This document shows, piece after piece, positions 10,152 through 21,835 of a stretch of 35,408 bases of DNA. The position numbers and the translations under genes were made by a program. The notes below the pieces were generated by a model. That model saw nothing but the letters and a program-made list of their open reading frames with translations. It had not been told where the DNA came from and did not search any database. Origin of the DNA: Acanthaster planci (lineage: Eukaryota > Echinodermata > Asteroidea > Valvatida > Acanthasteridae); NCBI RefSeq assembly GCF_001949145.1, contig NW_019091449.1, positions 958,549 through 993,956 of the forward strand. The letters are read 5' to 3'. Position 1 is the stretch's first letter. Each line of letters opens with the position of its first letter.

Positions 10152-13100
10152 CCCTATGTACATGTATGCATAGGCCTATATCATGTACATACATGTACAT
10201 CATTACATGTTATGTACCTGCCTACTTTGTTTAGTCTAATGTAAAGACACTGAACAAAATGGAAACAAGGATTAAGAGTTACACAGCTGTTTACCAGACA
10301 TATGTCAAAACGACATGAAGTCGTCGTCGTCAAGATGTACATTATTAGCCTGTGTTCCTAATCAAGCAAACACCTACGTATATAAATAATACATCCCAAA
10401 TTCGGTGTGCATCGTGTGGTTACACCTCTCGATATGAACATCACCCTTACACTGTTACAGCGCCCTCAATGTGTTGATATTTTCCATAACATTCATGCCA
10501 GCGCCACGGCGCGGTACGCGGTAAATGCAACATTGGCGTGATCAGGTCATTATCATCACCACTGGGTAATTATGCTTTTAGAGTATGATGTCTGGTCGCT
10601 AATTGGGTAGAGTGGTGAGAACTTCACCAAAGCTGCGTTTCACTGGCGCGTCTTGTCATGAGCCCAGTCCAGTTAACGGTTGACAAAAGTTTTGCACTCA
10701 GTAACTTAAAATTCTCTTGGGCTCCCTGCACCGTGGCCACACCGGGCAACCGGCGGGTTGTTGACTCAGCTCCACTTTGCGTTGTGCAGTTACTTCGAGA
10801 GAAAATTAATGGTTTTAAGACTGACGGTGAAATTTTATGAAACTCTTAAAAAATCTTCACGGGGTGCGCAACACAGCAACCTGCATGAATGATGCACAGA
10901 AATTCACAATTTCGACGCGACGACGTGCTTGTGACAAAAGTCGTGAAATTTCGAAGGACCTGGAGCAAGTGGGAAGTGCGTGTTGTACTTTACAGTGTGT
11001 TTCTAAAAATGAAAAAAAAAATTATAACGGAGTGCAAAACGTTGAGTGTAATCGACATATGTTTTCATTTCTAACTATTGGGTTCATGTATAAGTTTACC
11101 TCTTAAAGAATCATTCGAAAGTTGTCCTGCTATTTTTTTTTCTGCAAAACATTTTTGGTTTTAAACACTCTTGCGATTATCTCGAAAAACCCACTTTTTG
11201 GCTTCAAAGTCCACACGTGTGTCTCCATGGTGAATATCCCAAGAGATGGAAATCGGACGGGGGTGAGGTCTGTGATCTCCATAGCCATTCATGCAGATGA
11301 CTCAACGCTATGACGCAGTCTCCAATGATTCTAAGAGGTGGGCATAAACTACATGTATGGACCATGAGCCAACCCAGTACAAGCACCTTAACACACCTTG
11401 CTCCCAAATCTCTAGTTTTTTTTTTCAAGGATGAGATCGGAAATGACATCATCATTTAACATCACATGATAACACCAGCCACTCAGGTCCAGCCCGATGA
11501 GTAAGCCACTGCCGCACGGCAGGACAACTCTATCTAGGCTGACACTGACTTTCTCACGTTAGAAGTTGCGCCTAATAACGTATGTTATATGGGGGACGGG
11601 TACTCTCGAGAATTGCTTGAGTTAAGTTTTTTGTCGAGAAAAAATCCTGCTTTACCGCTGATAACGTAATGAAGGACGAACCGCACGCACGTCTGCCTGG
11701 TAAAAATCATCCCTCTTGGCAAATTCATCAGTCTTGGCAAATCAATCCGTCATGGCATATCTGGTGTTTGCAGACGACGTCGCACTCGCATGGTTTTGGT
11801 GGGGTTGTATGCCCAGGACCAGCCGATCGCGAGTAATGCGATTAAATGTGGCACATGGTATGCCCAGTGCCATCCTGTATTGCACTGAGTTGGCCGGCAT
11901 CTTGCGGCGTCTCCACCACTCGATGCTTACCACCTACCTTTTGTCCAACATCGCCTGGAATGCGTGATACTACGTACTTTCTTATGGAAAAATAATTTTT
12001 GTTACCAGTCTCGAGGGGAGCCTAGTCTTTATTCCACTTGGAAGCTTTCCATGTTAAAGAAATGTTGCAGATAACTTCCCTTTGAAAAAAGCCTTTCCTC
12101 GAGAGCCACGATTATGGTCTTTATTCAAGTCGAGTTTCCCCAGTGTAACTAAAAAAAACGCCCGGAAATTCCTCGATTACCCTCCTGTAATTTTGGAGGT
12201 TTCTCCAGATAATGCTGACTGCAGGTGGATGTCGATATGCGAATCGCTGCATCGATGCATTTATAACTTCAATGAAATAATTTTATTCTTTCGGTACGCA
12301 TGGATGTAGGCGTGACATCTAAAACTCTCTGCTCGGTACTTAATTCAAGCTGAACACCGACCATGATCTATTCTATGTCTGACGCTTACTAATAGATATT
12401 ACACAGCTGCACAGGTTAATTTGACCAATTACATGAGCGACTGAACCCTTTTGTTGTTATCAGTTTGTAAACGTATTACCAGCTAAAGGCGTCTCCTCTT
12501 TCTTAAGCATCAATAGACCTGTAGCAAAAATAAGGTTACGCTTTATTTACATGCATGTGCGCTCTCCTATGGCGATGAGGTGTGACGTGATCCATGAGTG
12601 GCTCTATGAGGAAAGCACACATGTAAACAAAACGTTGTGAAGGTCTGTGTCAATTGCTTAATTTAACTCTACCCGTCCTTATGTTATAATCAGTATGTAA
12701 GCATGTTAACAAATTGATTACAAGGAAGTGTTTAGATTTGTGTTTACTCGCTAAACTCATTTTTGTTGGTCAGAGGCGAGTAGGCTGCCGTTGTCCGAAT
12801 GCCTTGAAATAAAATCTTGGTCCCATGGTCAGTTTAATGTCTCATAATTCTGTCAGAAACAATCACATTTGGACGTTTGATGTCTTTAAAAACACGCCGC
12901 GTCTTTCCAACCATAGTCTGGTATTCTGGGTATAATTATTTTGCTTGAATTTTTAGACACACTGTATTTGCTCTTTTGAATTAAGACATGAAGATGCAGA
13001 GGGGTTTCCCCTGTAACTATGACACTACCCCTAGGTACATTTACACAGATTGAAATCATGAGCATTCCGCAAAATATACTTGATGATTCGATTTTGGAAC

Positions 13101-15055
13101 CCGGTGAGGTTCTGCACCGTACAGGTGCTCATGTCTTATGTCTGTGTCTGTGGTGCGTATCGTCTCTTGAAATGTAAATACCGCCCTCTCGCGGGTAGTG
13201 TGCGTGCAATGCAAACTCGCTGGTATCCTGTATCATCGGATACCAATGGAACAAACAGCAAGCAAGTTGTTGAAGATAATCTACGTACTGCTTTAGTTTG
13301 CATAGCGAAGTGCATCTGATTTCGATTTTGGCTTTCGTCAATCGTCAGGAAACCTCTCCGCATGGTCTGCATCGTCTAAAAAAAACAAAACCAGCCATTA
13401 CTGGCAGACTGAAGTGTTTGCTGCTGGTGAAACGTTTGTGCATTCGTAAGGTGCGATTTTATGTGCTTCAGGTGCAGGAAATTTACACATCATTGGAGGA
13501 GTTCATTTTTTTGTTCACGCGTTTCCATCATAACAATCAGTGTTTGCTGTCATGTTGGCCATATCGTCTTGTGGTTGAGCGGGGCAGCCATCCATAGCCT
13601 AACTCAGTGACACACCATTCAAGTTGTTGCCGATTAGGCTTACCTGGTGTCAGAATTATTTTACTGCTTCAAAGCTGTCACCAATCATGGCTGGTAAGTG
13701 GTTGGAATTTTTTTTTTTTACAATGAGCTGGGTGGGGGGTGTGTGGGGTGTGTGTGTTTGAATTTGTTTCTGTATTCAGTTGGGGACCCTGAACAATAGA
13801 GGACAATAACTTAATAAGGTCCCCGATTGACAGAGGGTCCCCGATTGACAACTGTGTACAAAACATATGGTGGTCTTCTGAAAAGTTGAAGTACAAACAA
13901 AAGAGGAACAATAAGGGGTCCCCAGTTGCAGTCAAATGCACACCTTCATGGGGGGGTGGGGGCTAGCCCAGGACCAGGTGGACTCCTGACCGCACAATGT
14001 TATGGAGGGAGTCCAGGATATGAAGGATCTAAAAAAGGGTGACAAATTTTATTACTGAAATTTTCAACACAAGTTCTAACCTTTTAAAGATACCATGCAA
14101 GCTTCTTGAACATAAGTCATTGGCATATTATTAGTAGACACCTAGCCTGGGAAGGGCATGGTACCTTGACTACTAAACAACATGGTTTCAGGAAGCATCA
14201 CTCTTGTGTCACCGGACTAGTTTTGACAACTAACGACTGGGCTGAGGCAGTAAATGCTGGTAAACAAGTGGACATAGCCATATTTGACTTCGCCAAAGCA
14301 TTAGATACTGACCTCCATGAGCGTCTGAAAGCTAAGCTTCATATGTATGAAATTCAAAGTGGATTGTCAACTTTCTTTCGATACGTAAACAAAGAGTGGT
14401 GTTCAATGGATCTAGTTCTGATTAGGATTCTGCAGGTTCCGGTGTGCCTCAAGGCACAGTCCTCGGTCCTCTTTTATTTTTGCTTTACATCAACGATATC
14501 ACGGACAATCTTCCGTCTGAAATTTGTCTTTCTGCTGACGATTGCATTTGATATAAAAATTTCCACAACTGGGCTGTCTGCATCGCATTCCAGGAAGATA
14601 TTGATAGGCTAAACTCTATGAAAGGGCCTCTACATGGTAAATGCAATTTAATATAAAGCAATGCTACATCATGCACATGGGAAACTAAAGGAAGAAGATT
14701 TTCAATAGTTATAAACTGGATAATCATTCCCTGGCAATGAGGGATCATCACCAGTATCTGGGAGTCTTCCTCTCCCACAAATTTAAATGGGATTTCCATT
14801 ATGATTATATGATCAAGAAGGCTAACCAGGTCCTAGGTATGTTGCGTAGGAAGTTAAAGCAGTGCTCGAAAATGGCAAAAACAGCTGCTTATTTAGCTCT
14901 CGTTGGTCCACACCTGGAGTACGCTTCAGTAGTACAGTGTATGTGATCCCTTCGAGGCTAAATACAGTACATCAATAAGGTTGAGGTGGCACAACGACAT
15001 GCAGCACGCTTTAATTATGAACAGCTTTAGAAGAGAGGCTAATGTGACCGATGTA

Positions 15056-15188
15056 TNNNNNNNNNNNNNNNNNNNNNNNNNNNNNNNNNNNNNNNNNNNN
15101 NNNNNNNNNNNNNNNNNNNNNNNTGTGGTTCTGAGAAGAACCGGGGAATAACTCGACGTTTCGAACAGTGTACTCTGTCCGTCTTCAG
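15056..15188 (-). mobile_element. Insertion nested in the LINE, flanked by 12-bp target duplication
   Basis: The LINE frame reads REANVTDV up to 15055 and resumes VTDVITNLGW from 15190. The 12-mer GTGACCGATGTA occurs exactly on both sides (15044-15055 and 15189-15200), so the intervening DNA is an insertion that duplicated its target. Its visible right part contains two hairpins: GGTTCT-GAGA-AGAACC (15128-15143) and, on the minus strand, GGACAG-AGTACA-CTGTTC (15180-15163). Most of the rest is unsequenced (N). The variable-length duplication without obvious terminal inverted repeats suggests a retroelement, possibly a Penelope-like terminus; this identity is inference. Confidence 0.75.
15057..15123. 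other. Assembly gap (67 N)
   Basis: Run of N inside the nested insertion. The true size of the missing DNA is unknown. Confidence 1.
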
Positions 15189-17920
15189 GTGACCGATGTA
15201 ATCACAAACCTTGGGTGGAATACCCTAAAACAGGGTCTTGAAGCTGCTAGATTGATCTTGATGAAACAAATGCATATGGGTATATCTGCTATTCCGAAGT
15301 CTATTGTCAAGCATGCTTGCACAGACCACGTAGAACAGTCATTGGAAATAGTTCTCAACTTGATTTGCCGCACAGCAGAACTGAAGTGCATAGGAATTCC
15401 TTTGTACCCAGAACTTGTAGAGATTGGAACAGGTTTCCTGATACAATAGTCTCAACAATGTCAATCAGCTCTTTTGGGGATCAGGTTCTTGACTTTATCA
15501 GATCCAGGGATAGGAACTTAAATTAATTTTGTGTCACTCCGTCTTCTCCCGTTGCTATACATGGATTCAGTGAATCTGTTGCTACATGTACGTACTGAAG
15601 AAGAAGCCAATTTCACGTCTATATTTTCTGAGCATATCTCCACAGCCGATGGGCAATACAAATTTGACACATCACCACAAAAGACAAAAACGGCACAATA
15701 ATCTCGGTAATTCTTGCCATTGTTGTGGACTGTTTCCAGCCGTTATCCAGTGCAGTTCGTAAAGTGTGCACATGTAACTATTCGGTGTATGAGATTCCGA
15801 GCTGCATACACGCACATAAAGCATGTGCAACTTTGGTCCCGAGCACACAAAACATCGGGGGTGAGGCTGTGGTGTTCATTGGTGATGGTTGGCCTTACAT
15901 ATACATACACGTGCGGAAGCTGAAATTTTGGATTTGTACTAATCCTGGCCATTTTTTCAGCATTTACATTGCAAGCCTTTGTATTGTGTGTCAACAGGTA
16001 GATCTAAAAAAGGTGTCCACCGAATTCAATAAATGTTAGGGGACTCCCAGCGGCGACATATCCAGCTTTTCATGTTGGGAGGGGGGTATTAAACAGCAAG
16101 GCATTGGCAAATTTCTGTTGCTACCAAATTAGTCCTATTTGTTGAGTTGTCCCGTTTGAGTTGAGTTTTCCGTTTTGTCCATTTTTTACTGACTACATTT
16201 TTTAGGACTGCAAAACTTTTTCCAAAATGCACAGGCACAAATTTGTAGTTTTAAAAATAAATTAGCCTGACGTGAGAGTCAATAATGGCGAATAAAAATC
16301 ATGATACCTTTGGCCTTCACTTGTAACTTAAAAGCAAAAAATCACATGCATGTATTGTCTTTAAGATTTATTGAATTTTTTTAAAATGGCACATTGTTAG
16401 TTGATCCATCGCCCGATAACCAGGTACAGTAGAGTTCCAGCATGACGATAAACTTCAACCTCCCAAAATAAGCCAATGAGTTTTAAGCTCACTGACAATG
16501 ATGTTCAGCGACATTTCTTCGCTGGCAAAAACCGTTGGCAAAAATATCGAAAGGCACTAATGATTACAGAGGACTCCAACAATTCACTCTTTGCACGCTG
16601 CCGCCATAGGCATGCAGAGCTTCGATCCGACAGCTTTACATAATAAATAGAGCTGGTTCAGTGATTCGCGTGTTTGTTGCTTAGTAATTTTGCGCATGCT
16701 GTGTTGGTTCTTATACCGTGCGATTGGACAATATTTCAAAAGCTGCGTTGACACGTTCCTGACGGGATTGTGCAAGCTACCAGTTCGAGGCTCCGGCTGC
16801 TTGATGTGAGGCAAATTGAAGTAGGCCTATATGAGGCTGAGGGTGTTAAGACAGCATCTCCTCCCTAAAAAAATCCAGATTTTTTAAAAGTCGACACAGT
16901 CCAGCTATCTGTCCACTGCTCAAAAATTCAACTACCTACATGTATACTCACTGCCAATTTCAAATTCAGTCTGCTTATTATGGTTCTGGTTTACAAATAG
17001 GAAAGGCCAATCAACAGCACAATTTGTGTGATTGCTGCTTACTGCATGTACTCCAGCACTGCCTCTGCATGCTCTGTGTTCCCGATCTATATCATCACTC
17101 TCGCCTGTTCATCACAGTCATCATGCCTGCAAAGTTACATTCTTTTTAATTTTACATTTTTCAAGATAAGTTACCATGGTTACTGTTCCATTTACCATAT
17201 TGTGTATGGTACATGTACATGTACTTTATCAATAAAATATACGAACAAATTAACCACTTCAAAGAGATTGTTGATGGCCGTCATTCCCATTACAAGCACC
17301 CTGTATACTTGCATGTGTGACGGCGACTATGCTGACCAAGGTTTTTCTTATAAAATAGCGCATTGTTTTGCAAGTTTATGTTTATAAACCTAAATGTAAA
17401 GTTGAACAAAGATACAAACATTATAGGGATAGCCCAATGGGGGTGTTACTGGTCAGTCTGAACCCCCGACCCGACAAAAAACAGAATTTTTTTTATATCA
17501 GCAGGCGGGTTATATTATAGCTGGGTACCAAGCACAGCCTCCGTGTAGCTGGTGTGAAACAGTTCTTCACTGGAAATCGGACTTGCGTAGTGCATGCACG
17601 CAGCTTGTATTCTAGTACGTGCATGCACTTCACAACTCGAGAACAGATGGATTACGTCTACAACCGTGAAAATCTAACATTGTCTCTGAGTGTAATTTCC
17701 TCGATATTGCAGTCCATGGTTTGTTCTGAAATTCCTTAACCCCAACCCCGATGAATAGACATGATAGATAAGGACATACATTTACATGTAAAGAACATGT
17801 AACTGTGAAATGAGTACATGTAGTTTCGTCTACATGGTAAACCAAGAAACAAATTGTACAAAATTTTTGGTCGTGTTTTTTATACACCAGTCTGAGAGCC
17901 TGGATATCAGTCATAATGTA

Positions 17921-18075
17921 ACTGCAACATCAGTCCCAACTACTGGTAGGATGCATGTACTGGGGCATGTATGGAGGTACTGTAGAAACATGATTACCTC
18001 ACTGTCCCAACAGCAGAGCTGTAATTGTATTACATGTACATGTAGACGGGCCGGCCCAACTACAGTACAGTGTAC
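17921..18075. repeat. Possible diverged relative of the CCCAACT MITE
   Basis: CATCAGTCCCAACTA at about 17929 and GGGCCGGCCCAACTACAGTA at about 18049 match the left-arm words ATCAGTCCCAACTA and GGGCCAGCCCAACTACAGTA of the 4724-5106 element, in the same order. The DNA between differs, and no terminal repeats or target duplication are evident. It could be a decayed partial copy; chance cannot be dismissed for words this short. Confidence 0.4.
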
Positions 18076-18703
18076 TTTTACAGTCAGCAAATTTCCATGG
18101 AAAATGTTTCGACTGTCTCCAAGTATTTGTGGCTCCCTGAGAGAATTCATCCAAGTTATGTGGCATTTCAACCTTTTCATTGAAAGCTAGCGCGAGTTGC
18201 CAATAATCCAGATGAAAGGGGGTACATGACAAAGTTTCAGCTCAGTGGAATCTGTATATTCTGAGAAAAACAATATTCTAGGATTTTGATTTGAGATCAT
18301 ACCTGAAGTTGCTGTACCGTATTTCGAATTGCACCTGATTTCAGCATCTGTGACATGTTCTCATGTTCAGTCGAATGCAGCTTCCGGTATGTGATGTCAC
18401 ACACTGAAATTGATGAATAATAGTAACCCATGCAGGCATACATGTACGTATGTCGTGTCAAAGTTTGGGCACCCGCCCGACGGCAATTTTCCATAAATGT
18501 ATCTTTACGCACGTTTTCTGAAATTGCCGTCTTTTATTTTCTCCAAAATAAACAGCCACCCGGAACGAATAATTTTACCTGAGTTTAGTCCCACAAACCC
18601 GGTACCGGTACATGTGTGCTTTTCAACAATAATTTCGTCAGTTACGTGTACGTTATGGATAACTGCAAGTGATGGACTAGTGTGCAAATTTCAGCATGTC
18701 TAC

Positions 18704-18825
18704 CTTGGCTATAAAATACCCTGTATATGAAATACCCTTGGCTATGAAATACCCTGTATAATATGAAATACCCATGGCTATGAAATACTCTGTATATGAA
18801 ATACCCTTGGCTATGAAATACCCTG
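18704..18825. repeat. 33-bp minisatellite, about 3.6 copies
   Basis: Tandem units of TTGGCTATGAAATACCCTGT followed by ATATGAAATACCC. One unit carries a 3-bp expansion (ATAATATG). Each unit contains two copies of ATGAAATACCC, showing an older internal duplication of about 16 bp. Confidence 0.9.
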
Positions 18826-19142
18826 GCCTGTAATGCCAAAAATAAGGCTACATACATGTATGTAAATCAGCTGAACAATTGATATAGCATACAATGCTCA
18901 AGACAATTGTCCCTGGACAGGGTGAGTGGCAGCAACACCTGGGACCTGCCATGAGATGTCCAATGAGTAGAGACCTTCATGAGGGGAGTTTTGAGGGATA
19001 TTCCATGATTTGTCTCTCACCTGATTAAGTCAACTGTACCAGTTCATTGTTGTGTCTGGTACACTGTGGGGGATTACTGTCTGTCTAGACAGTCTGCACA
19101 TGGTTAAAGACCGTGATGCAATCTTTGTACTGTATCGTGGGC

Positions 19143-19336
19143 CATTTGAAGCAAGATATGGGACAGAGAGAACCCTCCCCTTTGTGTTGGTCATTGTTTG
19201 ATCAGAATCTCAGGAATTCTTTACAGACATCTAGGGGGGATGTGTTAGGTACCGGTAACAAAAGTCTAGAGTGTGTATGGGGATTTGACATGTACATGTA
19301 CGGGGGTACCCTCCGTCCCATATCTTGCCTGGTATA
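19143..19336. mobile_element. MITE copy A with 8-bp target duplication
   Basis: Ends CATTTGAAGCAAGATATGGG and, inverted at the right, TATACCAGGCAAGATATGGG. Flanks TCGTGGGC (19135-19142) and TCATGGGC (19337-19344) match at seven of eight positions, an 8-bp target-site duplication. The 194-bp interior includes CTTTGTGTTGGTCATTGT and GGGGGGATGTGTTA, shared with copy B at 20247-20430. An ACATGTAC block sits near the right end. No coding capacity. Confidence 0.85.
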
Positions 19337-19699
19337 TCATGGGCCTACGCCTACCGGTATAGAGGTTCTGCATGGCTGCCGTCTTTCTGGTAACTGCTTT
19401 TCTTATGGAAGGACAGCTCAAAAGGTCTCCTCATGTCCTTGTAGAACAAAGCCTGTTAGATAAAATGGCTGCCATGCGCACCCTCTATATATTATATGTA
19501 CATATCAGGTTTTCTCCATGAATTAGTCCAATGTTGCTGTGTTACCATCATTTTGTACACTATGCACATGTAGGTCTGTGGTAGTGCCTTTGCCTTGGCA
19601 TTTTGCCAGGTTTTTGGATGGGCGGTAATATACTGGTAGCCCATGCAGAATGAATGGTGTTACATACTGTACATGTACTGTACATGTACATGTACATTA

Positions 19700-19930
19700 C
19701 ATGTATAGTACATTCATTACAGACAACACTGAGAATACTCTACTGCCACAAAAAGAATGTTGAAATTTGGGGAAAGACGCGGACTAGTGAAAATGCTGGC
19801 GGACTAGTAAAAAGTCATCACTGCTGGTCCGGCTGGCAAGTGAGAAAAAAGTTAAGGGCAAACCCTGACGTACAGTATACATGTACATTACATGTACATT
19901 CATTACGGACCGCACTGAGAATGCTGTGTT
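19700..19930. repeat. Short direct duplications around ACATGT blocks
   Basis: CATTCATTACAGACAACACT at about 19712 recurs as CATTCATTACGGACCGCACT at about 19896, both followed by GAGAATRCT and both preceded by ACATGTACATTACATGTA. Between them GCGGACTAGTGAAAA and GCGGACTAGTAAAAA are a second direct pair (about 19780-19815). The pattern suggests a local segmental duplication of about 180 bp, now diverged. Confidence 0.6.
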
Positions 19931-20246
19931 GGATACACTGACGTAGTTGCAAACCTGAACATCCAGGCTGGATGCAAAGCTAAATTACACATACATGTAA
20001 CATGATTGACTTCCCATGGTTCCCACTGCTGCAAAAAATTTGAGCCAGCCACCCTATCCTAGCCAACTCAGTGGTCAAGACCAGTAAGAAAAGACAAACT
20101 AAGCAAGCTTGTTTGTGATGTTTTTGTAATTCTTGACCACACTAACCTCGTCCATTGTATTGAGCAGTGTGTCCCCAAAGCTACCAGCTCTCATCCTGGA
20201 ATTAGATCATTTGCATAAAAATGAAATGGATGTTAATAAGAAAAAC

Positions 20247-20430
20247 CATATGCAGCAAGGTATGAGACAGAGAGAACCCCCCTGCTTTGTGTTGGTCATT
20301 GTCTCGCAGGAATCTGGGGAATTCCTTTCAGACATCTTGGGGGGATGTGTTAAGTAACAGTAGTCTTGAATGTGTATAGGGATTGGACATGTTGGGGGGT
20401 ACCCCTCGGTCTCATTTCTTGCTGGGTATA
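20247..20430. mobile_element. MITE copy B with perfect 8-bp target duplication
   Basis: Sister of copy A. The left end is CATATGCAGCAAGGTATGAG and the inverted right end TATACCCAGCAAGAAATGAG. It is flanked by identical AGAAAAAC 8-mers (20239-20246 and 20431-20438). It is 184 bp and collinear with copy A along its length, differing by scattered substitutions and small indels and lacking copy A's ACATGTAC block. The four ends give a consensus YATAYSMAGCAAG. An 8-bp duplication fits hAT and a few other superfamilies, but the ends are not the usual hAT YAGRG. Confidence 0.88.
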
Positions 20431-20958
20431 AGAAAAACATATACATGTACATGTACATGTAGGCTGGTGCCTGACCCTGCTGTGAACCTGTGTTCATTCT
20501 AGCATGTGGTGTCTGGTATTAAAACACAGAGTCAATCTTCACAGTGTTTATTTTGGGGACCACATTTTTTTCCGACATTTTCGCATTTTCCTAATTACCG
20601 GTATGATCAAAATGGCAAAGAGGGATTGCTTCAAAAGGAAAGTAGATGTACATGTAATCATTCACAGCAAATGTGAGAACACACTCTGTACACAAGATAA
20701 ATTGTTTCCTCATTGTAGCTGCATTCAGAAAAGATTCCTTTCCAGGGATTGCTACTGGAAGCCATGCCAGAAATGAGAGTTACCACTGGGGATGCGGTTG
20801 CCTCAAACATTGACCCATGCACTTAGAATGAAACAGTCCAAATACATGTATTTGAAAACAAATGAAATTGGATTTCCTTACAGGAATGCCAAGTTACGTT
20901 GTTGGTTAGTAAAGTTGAATCTGACCACAAATAATATCCTTTTCTCCCCTTCATTTAG

Positions 20959-21010
20959 GAAACGAGGATCTTCCACCCCAGCAGATGGCGCAACGCAAGA
21001 GGAAAGCAGT
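20959..21010 (+). CDS. arnt: ARNT coding exon 2
   Basis: 52-nt exon between a TTCATTTAG acceptor and a GTGAGT donor, completing codon 35 and encoding residues through 51 plus two bases: NEDLPPQQMAQRKRKA and the start of V52. The RKRK cluster (residues 47-50) lies where vertebrate ARNT carries its nuclear localisation signal just before an acidic stretch, so a nuclear-import role is likely. Evidence is the splice-site pair, consistent phase (enters in phase 1, leaves in phase 2), and continuity with the acidic and bHLH exons downstream. Confidence 0.85.
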
Positions 21011-21782
21011 GTGAGTGTACCCTATATTATTGTAACAAGGAATTTAACCGTAACAGTCCCAAATCCACCAATTTCCATACGATCTTACATACATGTACAC
21101 CCTTGAAGTGTAAGAAAAAAAGATAGTTCTACACTGTAGGCAGACATAAAAACATACGCTTACATTCCAAGAACTCTTTCATTTAATAGTATTTGATTCA
21201 AGGTCAAAGTAGACTGACCTTTAGATTATTTGACAAAGGTTGTCAAAAATGTAATTTCAGTAAACTACATGTAAATGTTGTTACACGTACACATAAACAT
21301 GTACAATTTTCACGTAAGTGTGCCATTATCACATGTGGGCATGTTACAAAAATACAGTGAACCATCTTGCATTTAAGCAAGTTCAAAGCCTCAACAACTT
21401 TTTTTAAAAATTGTATAGGGGGGCTTGTTGTTGTACATACATGTACATCTACGGTACTTCATGCTGGCTGACGAATGAACACATAGGGGTTTCTTGTGCC
21501 TGTAACGTGGCAAACGTTTAAACGTGTTCTGGCAAATTCTGTATTGATACACATGTAGTACTGGGGCGATATCTACATCTATACTCATCCCGGTGCTTGA
21601 GTGATTTCCCAGTGAGTTTGTACCGGCGCGGAGCATCAAGCTAATGCGTAGAGGTTGAGCATGTGTGGATCAAGCCATGATTGGGCAAATGTCATTCTGT
21701 GACATAGGGAGGTTAAAAATGAAGTGAGAAGTGTCACACAGATCTTGGACAAATGACCACCAAGGGTCATCATTTGTAAAGT

Positions 21783-21835
21783 CCAACTTTGTAAAAGACT
21801 GCGGTTGTGGCATCATGTGGTCTTTACAAAGTTGG
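21783..21835. repeat. Imperfect hairpin
   Basis: CCAACTTTGTAAAAGAC (21783-21799) and GTCTTTACAAAGTTGG (21820-21835) are inverted, a 16-bp stem with one bulged A and a 20-nt loop. No target duplication or larger element was evident around it. Confidence 0.7.

Larger units (their letters stand above)
14036..15606 (+). pseudogene. Decayed LINE reverse transcriptase (jockey/CR1-type)
   Basis: Frames on the + strand give in order LEHKSLAY, QHGFRKHHSC (about 14180-14210), DIAIFDFAKALD (about 14272-14310), then in a shifted frame GSGVPQGTVLGPLLF and YINDI (about 14430-14495), SADDC where the FADD catalytic box belongs (about 14530-14545), then HHQYLGVFLSHKFKW (about 14749-14793), KKANQVLGMLRRKL, ALVGPHLEYASVV, and a C-terminal region with RTCRDWNRFP before a stop near 15524. 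These are the standard ordered blocks of jockey-superfamily non-LTR reverse transcriptases. There are several frameshifts and stops, and the endonuclease is missing (5' truncated). The 3' end probably lies near TACTGAAGAAGAAG at about 15593-15606. An insertion with an assembly gap interrupts it at 15056-15188. Confidence 0.9.
6184..20958 (+). other. ARNT intron 1 (about 14.8 kb)
   Basis: GTGAGT donor and TTCATTTAG acceptor. Contents listed separately: mariner-like remnant (6398-7131), tRNA-derived SINE piece (7186-7335), two palindromic elements (9936-10151), LINE pseudogene with nested insertion and assembly gap (14036-15606), 33-bp minisatellite (18704-18825) and two sister MITEs (19143-19336, 20247-20430). 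In 7340-9930, 10160-14030 and 15610-18700 I see no supportable gene, only short frames without recognisable similarity. About 10.2-16.9 kb is nearly free of the ACATGT microsatellite. A short GTGTTGACGGT-type direct repeat sits at about 9370-9420. Confidence 0.7.

Noticed and set aside
11716-11967. A frame containing YLVFADDVALA, like a reverse transcriptase catalytic box
   Set aside because: No neighbouring RT blocks (GVPQG, LGV, YGxxxW) in any frame nearby; an isolated 8-residue match in an 83-codon frame may be chance. Kept only as a weak hint of an old LINE scrap.
13080-13597. Overlapping frames on both strands with moderate length
   Set aside because: No recognisable protein similarity, and both strands open simultaneously; treated as intron.
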